Below are positions 1 through 4,946 of a stretch of DNA of 6,052 nt, piece by piece. This stretch comes from Bacillota bacterium (GTDB lineage Bacteria; Bacillota; Sulfobacillia; JAJZIM01; JAJZBP01). The stretch is taken from contig JAJZBP010000130.1 of NCBI GenBank assembly GCA_021798855.1, positions 1 to 6,052 on the forward strand, written 5' to 3'. Numbering within the stretch: position 1 is the first letter of the stretch; the number at the start of each line of letters is the position of its first letter. The notes under the pieces are model-generated. The model searched no databases. It worked only from the letters and a program-made list of their open reading frames with translations, and was not told where the DNA came from. The position numbers and the translations under genes are program-made.

Positions 1-330
1 CCCGTCAACACCAAGACGGGCGCGGAGATCCCGGGCAAGGGCACCTCCGGCTACGACGACCTGCGAACCATCGCGGTTTCACGTCTGCTTTTGGACAACT
101 TCCCCCACGTCAAAGCCATGTGGATCCAGATCGGCGAGAAGATGGCCCAGGTGGCCCTCAGTTTCGGCGCCGACGACCTGGACGGAACGGTGATGGAGGA
201 GAAGATTTACCACGCCGCGGGGGCCACCACGCCCCAGCACTCGCCCAAAGACAAACTGCGCGACCTGATCCTCGGCGCCGGGAAGACGCCGGTGGAGAGG
301 GACACCCTCTACCGGCGCGTCGGAGCCTGA
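1..330 (+). CDS. mqnE: Aminofutalosine synthase MqnE, C-terminal part (5' end outside window)
   Basis: The reading frame is open from base 1 to a TGA at 328-330 and gives the last 109 residues of a radical SAM enzyme. MqnE adds the S-adenosylmethionine-derived adenosyl radical to 3-[(1-carboxyvinyl)oxy]benzoate, the MqnA product, to form aminofutalosine in menaquinone biosynthesis in the cytoplasm. The N-terminal CxxxCxxC cluster lies outside the window, so the call rests on C-terminal signatures: TSGYDDLRTIAVSRLLLDN, then QVALSFGADDLDGTVMEEKI and the ending PVERDTLYRRV. The GADDLDGT.xEEKI form is typical of MqnE; the paralogue MqnC downstream reads GANDFGGTMMEEN at the same place. MqnA follows directly with a 1-nt overlap, which supports the assignment. 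An in-frame TTG at 91 is internal and is not the start. The main alternative is a generic MqnC/CofH-family radical SAM protein, which is less likely. Confidence 0.93.
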   Translation, partial: PVNTKTGAEIPGKGTSGYDDLRTIAVSRLLLDNFPHVKAMWIQIGEKMAQVALSFGADDLDGTVMEEKIYHAAGATTPQHSPKDKLRDLILGAGKTPVERDTLYRRVGA

Positions 331-1136
331 TGCTTCGCTTCGGCTATATCGACTACCTGAACTGTCTGCCCGTGCACTTGGGCCTGGAAAACAACGCAAC
401 GCCCCTGGAATTGACCTTTCGCCGGGGTGTGCCGACCCGGGTGAACGCTTGGTTTTGTAACGGCGAAATCGACGCCACCGCGGCTTCCTCCGTCGTCTAT
501 GCCCGAAATCCCGAAAAGGGGATCATCCTGCCGGGGGCGTGCGTCGCCGGCGATGGGCCGATCGGCAGCATCCTGCTTTTTGCCAAGTCGCCTCCCTGGA
601 AATTGGCCGGCAAGCGGGTGGCCGTTTCCAATTCATCCGCCACCTCCGTGGCCCTGCTGCGCATCCTCCTGGAGCATCACTACCGGGTGCGGGCCGAATT
701 GATCACCCTGCCGCCTTCGTTGGACGACATGCTGGTCGGAAACGACGCCGCCCTGCTCATCGGGGACGATGCCCTGACCGCCGCCGCCGGATCCAACTTG
801 GAGCGCGTCGACCTGGGGGAAGCTTGGAAGGAATTCACCGGCGAGGCCTTCGTCTACGCGCTGTGGCTCCTGCGCCGTGATTTCGCGGCCGCCCACCCTC
901 GCCGGGCGGCTGCCTTCGCCAGGGCCGTTGGGGAGGCCAGAGAGTATTCGCTTTTGCACCGGGAGGAATTGCTGGCCGAGGCCGCCCGACGCAGTTCGTT
1001 GCCCAAAGACACCCTCGAATGGTACTTCTCCTTGTTGCGGCACGAGTTTGGGCCGCGGGAACGCCGGGGCCTTTCCCTTTTTTATCGCTGGCTGGGACTG
1101 ACCCCGCCGCTTGACGTATGGGAGGAAAACCCGTGA
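330..1136 (+). CDS. mqnA: Chorismate dehydratase MqnA
   Basis: This 268-aa protein matches the usual MqnA length. MqnA removes water from chorismate to give 3-[(1-carboxyvinyl)oxy]benzoate, the entry step of the futalosine route. The fold is that of a periplasmic-binding protein working in the cytoplasm, and no signal peptide is seen. Visible family features are the N-terminal strand FGYIDYLNCLPVHLGLE (residues 4-20), a Ser-rich ligand-binding segment around VAVSNSSATSVALLR (97-111), ALLIGDDAL (141-149), and DLGEAWKEFTGEAFVYALW (161-179), a strong MqnA signature. Asn11 in YLNCLPV probably corresponds to the catalytic-site Asn described in characterised homologues; this is from memory, not an alignment. 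The ATG at 330-332 overlaps the mqnE stop (TGATG), with a weak GGAG at 322-325, so translation is probably coupled. The frame stays open upstream to an ATG at 120, but that stretch lies over mqnE and has no MqnA similarity. The 3' end overlaps mqnC by 4 nt. Confidence 0.95.
   Translation: MLRFGYIDYLNCLPVHLGLENNATPLELTFRRGVPTRVNAWFCNGEIDATAASSVVYARNPEKGIILPGACVAGDGPIGSILLFAKSPPWKLAGKRVAVSNSSATSVALLRILLEHHYRVRAELITLPPSLDDMLVGNDAALLIGDDALTAAAGSNLERVDLGEAWKEFTGEAFVYALWLLRRDFAAAHPRRAAAFARAVGEAREYSLLHREELLAEAARRSSLPKDTLEWYFSLLRHEFGPRERRGLSLFYRWLGLTPPLDVWEENP
1121..1125 (+). promoter_or_regulatory. Ribosome binding site of mqnC (decides the start)
   Basis: A perfect GGAGG lies 7 nt upstream of the GTG at 1133. 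An ATG three bases earlier, at 1118, is in the same frame, but the motif would then lie inside the coding region and nothing comparable precedes that ATG. The motif therefore favours GTG 1133 as the mqnC start. Confidence 0.8.
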
Positions 1137-2158
1137 CCAGATTGTCCGCGGCCCAAGCGCTGGAAAGCTACCGCTCGGCCGACCTCCTGGAACTGGGGCG
1201 AGAAGCCTCAGCAGTCCAAAAGCGGCTGCATCCTGAAGGAGTGGTCACCTTTGTGGGTGACCGGAACATCAACTACACCAACGTCTGCGTTGTCGGTTGC
1301 CTGTTTTGCGCCTTCCACCGCCGGCCTGGCGATCCGGAAGGATACGTTTTGAGCATCGACCAGGTGGTGGCCAAGGTGGAGGAGGCCGTTGCCGGCGGAG
1401 TCACCCAAATCCTCCTGCAAGGAGGAGTAAATCCGGCCATCCCTCTTTCTTACTACACCGAACTTTTCCGGGCCGTCCGGCGTTACCCGGTCCACATCCA
1501 TTCCCTGTCCCCGGTGGAGATCGCCTTTTTGGCCGACCGGGAAGGAGTGGACGCCGAAACCATCCTGAGCAAGTTGCGGGAAGCCGGGCTGGATTCCCTT
1601 CCCGGCGGCGGGGCGGAGATCCTTTCCGACCGCCCCCGTTCCATCCAAAGCCCGCGCAAGATCCCGGCGTCCCGGTGGCTATCGATCATGGAGACGGCCC
1701 AGCGGTTGGGAATGAAGACCACCGCCACCATGGTCTACGGATCGGTGGAAACCCCGGCTGAACGCATCCAGCACCTTTTGGCCATCCGGGATCTGCAGGA
1801 CCGTACCGGCGGATTCACCGCCTTCATTCCCTGGAGCTACCAGCCGAAAAACACTTCGTTGGGCGGAAAGGAGGCGGGGGGGGCGGAATATCTGCGCATG
1901 GTGGCCATCTCCCGCCTGACCTTGGACAACGTGCCCAACCTGCAGGTTTCCTGGGTCACCCAGGGCCTAAAACTGGCCCAGGTGGCCCTGGCCTTCGGCG
2001 CCAACGACTTTGGGGGCACGATGATGGAGGAAAACGTGGTGCGGGCGGCCGGGGTCACCTTCCGGGCGCGAAAAGAGGACATCGTGGCCGCCATCCGGGA
2101 GGCCGGCTACCGGCCGGCCCAACGGGACACCTACTACCGAATCCGGCAGGAGTTCTGA
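1133..2158 (+). CDS. mqnC: Cyclic dehypoxanthinyl futalosine synthase MqnC
   Basis: This cytoplasmic radical SAM enzyme of 341 aa cyclises dehypoxanthine futalosine to cyclic dehypoxanthinyl futalosine in menaquinone biosynthesis. It carries the [4Fe-4S]/SAM motif CVVGCLFC (Cys52, Cys56, Cys59 counted from GTG 1133), preceded by the family hallmark DRNINYTNVC. Further signatures are ILLQGGVNP, HSLSPVEI, LDSLPGGGAEIL, TTATMVYGSVET, GGFTAFIPWSYQP and the C-terminal QVALAFGANDFGGTMMEEN. The GANDFGGT form separates it from MqnE upstream. The GTG at 1133 is preferred because GGAGG precedes it at the right distance and it overlaps the mqnA stop as GTGA. The alternative ATG at 1118 would add MGGKP and make the protein 346 aa. 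A run of eight G at 1876-1883 lies within the gene without disturbing the frame. The product of MqnE needs an intervening deaminase/hydrolase step, not encoded here, before MqnC can act. Confidence 0.95.
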   Translation: MTRLSAAQALESYRSADLLELGREASAVQKRLHPEGVVTFVGDRNINYTNVCVVGCLFCAFHRRPGDPEGYVLSIDQVVAKVEEAVAGGVTQILLQGGVNPAIPLSYYTELFRAVRRYPVHIHSLSPVEIAFLADREGVDAETILSKLREAGLDSLPGGGAEILSDRPRSIQSPRKIPASRWLSIMETAQRLGMKTTATMVYGSVETPAERIQHLLAIRDLQDRTGGFTAFIPWSYQPKNTSLGGKEAGGAEYLRMVAISRLTLDNVPNLQVSWVTQGLKLAQVALAFGANDFGGTMMEENVVRAAGVTFRARKEDIVAAIREAGYRPAQRDTYYRIRQEF

Positions 2159-2198
2159 GCCGAAGCGGGGAAAAACGCAAAAGAACTGCAAATCGTGG

Positions 2199-2203
2199 GG
2201 AGG
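2199..2203 (+). promoter_or_regulatory. Ribosome binding site of the zinc-protein gene
   Basis: GGAGG, within a longer GGGGAGGG at 2197-2204, sits 8 nt before the TTG at 2212. An ATG at 2205 is nearly on top of this motif and in another frame, so it is not a plausible start. The 53-nt gap after mqnC shows no hairpin with a T-run, so transcription may continue from the mqn genes. Confidence 0.7.
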
Positions 2204-2211
2204 GATGGTTT

Positions 2212-2862
2212 TTGAGCGAGAAGACGCTCGGCCAATGTCGGCTCTGCGGCAGGGTTTTCGCCAAATCGGGGATGGCACGCCACATCCCAAACTGTCGTCA
2301 GCGGCAAACCCCGGAGGGAAAACAACACTCCCTGCTCCTCCGGGTGCAGGGACTCCACCTGCCTCAGTACTGGCTTTTCCTGGAGGTGTCCACCACGGCT
2401 ACTTGGAGGGATCTGGACACGTTTTTCCGCCACGTCTGGTTGGAGTGTTGCGGGCACCTCAGTTCCTTCACTTACCTGGGGGAGGAGTTCACCGACGCCG
2501 AGTTGGACACCTGGGGCATGGAGCGGGAGTCCCGGTCCCTGGGGGGGCGCTTGGCCAACGTGCTGATTCCCGGCGGCCGTTTTCGATACGTCTACGACTT
2601 CGGTACCAGCACCGAATTGGAGGGGCAGGTATTGGGGCTGCCTCCGGCCACCGGAAAAATTCCTAAAATACGGGTGCTGGCCCGCAACAACCCGCCGGAA
2701 ATCCCTTGCGTCAACTGCGAGCAACCCGCCGCCTTGATCAACGGCGAAAGCTGGGATGCCGTGTGCGACAACTGCGCCTCCGGCGAGAACGAAGACCTCC
2801 TGCCCATCGTCAACTCACCCCGGACCGGTTGCTGCGCCTATGTCGGGCCATCGGAGGAATAA
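2212..2862 (+). CDS. pRiA4b ORF-3-like protein with zinc-finger ends
   Basis: This is a 216-aa soluble protein of unknown function. Residues about 40-145 resemble the plasmid pRiA4b ORF-3-like family (also annotated as IS1096 passenger TnpR-like). The hydrophobic strand HSLLLRVQGL leads into LPQYWLFLEVSTTATWRDLD and HLSSFTYLGEEF, where typical members have the WRR..v....tl.eLH and HLy.F pattern. The family's YDFG motif appears in RFRYVYDFGTSTEL (123-136). Outside this core lie an N-terminal C2HC-type finger (Cys9, Cys12, His24, Cys28) and a C-terminal zinc ribbon (Cys166, Cys169, Cys185, Cys188). Paired cysteines at 79-80 and 207-208 are further oddities. The TTG start is chosen for its GGAGG at 8-nt spacing and because the finger begins nine residues later. 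It could be cotranscribed with mqnEAC, and it converges on the ferritin-like gene. Nucleic-acid or protein binding is inference only. Confidence 0.8.
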   Translation: MSEKTLGQCRLCGRVFAKSGMARHIPNCRQRQTPEGKQHSLLLRVQGLHLPQYWLFLEVSTTATWRDLDTFFRHVWLECCGHLSSFTYLGEEFTDAELDTWGMERESRSLGGRLANVLIPGGRFRYVYDFGTSTELEGQVLGLPPATGKIPKIRVLARNNPPEIPCVNCEQPAALINGESWDAVCDNCASGENEDLLPIVNSPRTGCCAYVGPSEE

Positions 2863-2870
2863 TTCGGCGT

Positions 2871-3410
2871 TTAGGAGGGAGGGGCAACGGGTGCCCGGTA
2901 CGCCGGAGGCGTGGTTCCCGCCACGCCCAGTTGCTGCGACAGGGTGTCGAGGCGGGATTGGAAATAGCCGATGTGGGCGTGTTCGTCTTTTTGCAAGCCG
3001 TAAAATAAGTCTTTTTGGTTCTGATCGGAAAAGCTGCCGAAACGCTCATAATTGAAGGAGGCGGCCTCCTCCAGGGCCAGGGCCGACCAAAGGTACCAAA
3101 AAGCGGCCAGGTTCCGGTCGGGAAAGTGTTCCGCCGCCGGAGCGGGCAACTTTCTGCCGGCCAGCAGATCGCCGGCGGCGGTGGCGATCTGGTCCAGCGG
3201 AGCCAGGGACCAGCCTCCCAGGGCATGCCACCGCGCGGAAAGACTCTGGTAGTGCTTCAATTCGATGGAGGCCACGTGGCGAAAGATCTCCCCGGTTTCC
3301 GCGTCGGGCGCCTGTCCGCCCCAGGTGGCGTACTGCAGGGCGGAACCGGCCTCCAGGGCCAGGGCATGGTAGACTTGATAGAGTTCGGTTTCCAGCAGGT
3401 TCAACGGCAC
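2871..3410 (-). CDS. Ferritin-like (rubrerythrin-like) diiron-type protein
   Basis: This 179-aa protein looks like a four-helix ferritin-like fold with the classical carboxylate/histidine pattern. The candidates are Glu20 in helix 1 (YHALALEAGSALQY), Glu50-x-x-His53 in helix 2 (SIELKHYQSL), Glu114 or Glu115 in helix 3 (ALALEEAASFNYERF) and Glu143-x-x-His146 in helix 4 (KDEHAHIGYF). That is a complete diiron ligand set, as in rubrerythrin. There is no C-terminal rubredoxin CxxC domain; the tail (about 160-179) is Pro/Ala-rich and probably disordered. The GTG start at 3408-3410 has AGGGG 8 nt upstream. It lies downstream of nuoN on the same strand, behind a strong terminator, so it probably has its own promoter in 3411-3467, although I could not find a convincing -35/-10 pair. 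Peroxide reduction, iron handling or an oxygenase-type reaction are all possible; which one is not decidable from sequence. Confidence 0.8.
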   Translation of the reverse strand: MPLNLLETELYQVYHALALEAGSALQYATWGGQAPDAETGEIFRHVASIELKHYQSLSARWHALGGWSLAPLDQIATAAGDLLAGRKLPAPAAEHFPDRNLAAFWYLWSALALEEAASFNYERFGSFSDQNQKDLFYGLQKDEHAHIGYFQSRLDTLSQQLGVAGTTPPAYRAPVAPPS

Positions 3411-3418
3411 ACGGACTT

Positions 3419-3423
3419 CCCCT
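3419..3423 (-). promoter_or_regulatory. Ribosome binding site of the ferritin-like gene
   Basis: Read on the minus strand, AAAGGGGAAG precedes the GTG start with an 8-nt spacer after AGGGG. No in-frame ATG gives a better start. Confidence 0.6.
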
Positions 3424-3467
3424 TTCGAAGTTTCGTCTCACGGCTAGGATTCCCCCCTGCGAGAGCC

Positions 3468-3508
3468 AAAATACGAAAAAGGCGGCTGAGCCGCCTTTTT
3501 CGTATTTT
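3468..3508 (-). terminator. Intrinsic terminator after nuoN, perfect 19-bp stem
   Basis: Bases 3468-3486 are the exact reverse complement of 3490-3508, with a 3-nt loop (TGA on the + strand). The core is GGCGGC/GCCGCC. On the minus strand it is followed by TTTTTCGTATTTT, a classic GC stem plus T-tract. It starts 22 nt past the nuoN stop, so it most likely ends the nuo transcript. Because the arms are symmetric, with A-runs on one side and T-runs on the other, it could also stop + strand transcripts arriving through the ferritin-like region. Confidence 0.93.
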
Positions 3509-3530
3509 TCGGTCTCCGGGAAACCCTGCG

Positions 3531-4946
3531 TCACGGCAGCAGGGAGAGGGCCGAGTGCTGGACGATGCCGACCAGTTGCGCCGGAAACAATCCGAAGCCG
3601 ATGGTGCCGGCCAAAGACACGGCTAAAACGGTCCACACCGGCGGTGAAACGGTCACCTTTCCCTCACCCTGACCATTGAAAATTCGCATGATCACCCGGA
3701 GGTAAACGTAAAGGGAGATCCCGGAGGCCAGAACCAGCAGGACGGCCAGGGGAATTTTTCCGGATAGAACGGCTCCCTCCAGGATGTAGAACTTGGCAAA
3801 GAAGCCGACCGTCGGCGGAATGCCGGCCAGGGAAAGCAGGAAGACGCTCAGTACCGCCGCCAACAGCGGTTTGCGCCGGTACAATCCGTCCCAGGCCGTC
3901 AACTCGAAATTTCCCTCCCGTCCAGCCAGCAGGATAACGCCGGCGAAAGCCCCCAGGTTGGTGAAGGCATAGGCGGCCAGGTAAAAGAGGGAACCGGACG
4001 CCGCCAGCACCGAGAAGGAAACCAGGGCGACCATCAGGTAGCCGGCGTGCGCGATGCCCGAATAGGCCAGGAGGCGGACGGCGTTGGTCTGCTTGAGGGC
4101 CAGGATGTTGCCCAGGAACATGGAGAACACCGCCAGGAACGTCAGGAGTGGCACCCAGAAGGCGGCCAAGGCCGGAACGGCCATGAAAGCGAAGCGCAAC
4201 AGGACGGCGAAGGCGGCGGCCTTGGTTCCGACGGACATGAAGGCGGTCACCGCCGCCGGCGCGCCCTGGTACACGTCCGGCAACCAGTTTTGGAAGGGCA
4301 CCAGGGCCAGCTTGAAGGTCATCCCGACCAGAATCAGCCCGGTTCCCAGGACAACCAACGCGGGAGCGACGAACGCGCCGTGATACAGGCGAAAGCCGAT
4401 CTCGGCCAGGGAGGTGGTTCCGGTGGACCCGAAGAGCAGGGCCATGCCGTAAAGGAGGAAACCGGTGGCCAAAGCCCCCAGGAGGATGTACTTGAGGCCG
4501 GCTTCCCCGTCCCGCCGGGGCGAGAAACCGACCAGCACGTAAAGGGACAGGGAGAGGAGTTCCATCCCCAAGAAGATGGTCATCAGGTTGGTGGCCGAGG
4601 CCAGCAGGGCCATGCCGGACGTGGCCCAGAGGGTCAGGGCGGCGTATCCGGGGGTCAGTTCATGCCAACTGAGCAGGAGGCTCAACCCGGCCACCAGCAG
4701 GAAGAGCAATTCGAAAAAAACGGCGTACCCATCGGTCGAGATCATCCCGCCGAGGACGTCGCTCAGCGGATTTGCCCAGAAGGGGAGGGCCAGGAAAGCC
4801 GCCGCGGCCAGACCCAGAAGGGAAACGAACAGCACATACCCCCTGCGCACCCTCGGCAACAGGTCGATCAGCAAGATGACCACCGCGGCCAGGGCCGGCA
4901 CCAGGGCCGGAACCGCGGCGCTCCAATCGGCTGCGCTGAAATTCAC
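3531..4946 (-). CDS. nuoN: NADH-quinone oxidoreductase subunit N (NuoN)
   Basis: This 471-aa, highly hydrophobic protein has about 14 membrane segments, close to the usual 480-500 aa. NuoN is one of three antiporter-like subunits of the complex I membrane arm and takes part in proton translocation. Charged residues expected inside the membrane are present: Glu129 in FLGMELLSLSLYVL (segment 5), Lys212 in MTFKLALVPFQNWLPDVYQG (segment 7), Lys242 in SVGTKAAAFA (segment 8) and Lys385 in GFFAKFYILEG (segment 12). They match E. coli NuoN Glu133, Lys217, Lys247 and Lys395, with identical 30-residue spacing between the first two lysines. The WLPDVYQGAP and GIPPTVGFFAKF motifs mark it as NuoN rather than NuoL or NuoM. 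The GTG start (4944-4946) overlaps the nuoM stop as GTGA and has a strong GGAGG upstream. A terminator follows, so this is the last gene of the nuo transcript. Confidence 0.96.
   Translation of the reverse strand: MNFSAADWSAAVPALVPALAAVVILLIDLLPRVRRGYVLFVSLLGLAAAAFLALPFWANPLSDVLGGMISTDGYAVFFELLFLLVAGLSLLLSWHELTPGYAALTLWATSGMALLASATNLMTIFLGMELLSLSLYVLVGFSPRRDGEAGLKYILLGALATGFLLYGMALLFGSTGTTSLAEIGFRLYHGAFVAPALVVLGTGLILVGMTFKLALVPFQNWLPDVYQGAPAAVTAFMSVGTKAAAFAVLLRFAFMAVPALAAFWVPLLTFLAVFSMFLGNILALKQTNAVRLLAYSGIAHAGYLMVALVSFSVLAASGSLFYLAAYAFTNLGAFAGVILLAGREGNFELTAWDGLYRRKPLLAAVLSVFLLSLAGIPPTVGFFAKFYILEGAVLSGKIPLAVLLVLASGISLYVYLRVIMRIFNGQGEGKVTVSPPVWTVLAVSLAGTIGFGLFPAQLVGIVQHSALSLLP

Noticed and set aside
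120..329. Upstream extension of mqnA to an ATG at 120
   Set aside because: The added residues are Arg/Pro-rich and overlie mqnE in another frame. MqnA similarity begins at the ATG at 330.
2205..2666. ATG at 2205 starting a 153-codon frame over the zinc-protein gene
   Set aside because: The ribosome binding site is too close to this ATG, the product is a composition-driven Pro/Gly/His sequence, and the competing frame from TTG 2212 has clear zinc-finger and pRiA4b-type motifs.
2134..2724. 196-codon minus-strand frame opposite the zinc-protein gene
   Set aside because: No motif or plausible start signal. The opposite strand has a convincing protein, so this is a shadow.
2908..2927. 7-bp GC hairpin (2908-2914 with 2921-2927) as a + strand terminator for the zinc-protein gene
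   Set aside because: No T-run follows on either strand and it lies within the coding end of the ferritin-like gene. Short GC stems are common by chance at this base composition.
3411..3467. Promoter for the ferritin-like gene on the minus strand
   Set aside because: A TTGGCT could pass as a -35, but the sequence 17 nt on (TAGCCG) is a poor -10. A promoter is expected here, but I cannot support a specific one.
3015..3626. 203-codon + strand frame across the ferritin-like gene, the terminator and the end of nuoN
   Set aside because: It runs through a perfect terminator hairpin and is antisense to two well-supported genes; its product has no recognisable features.
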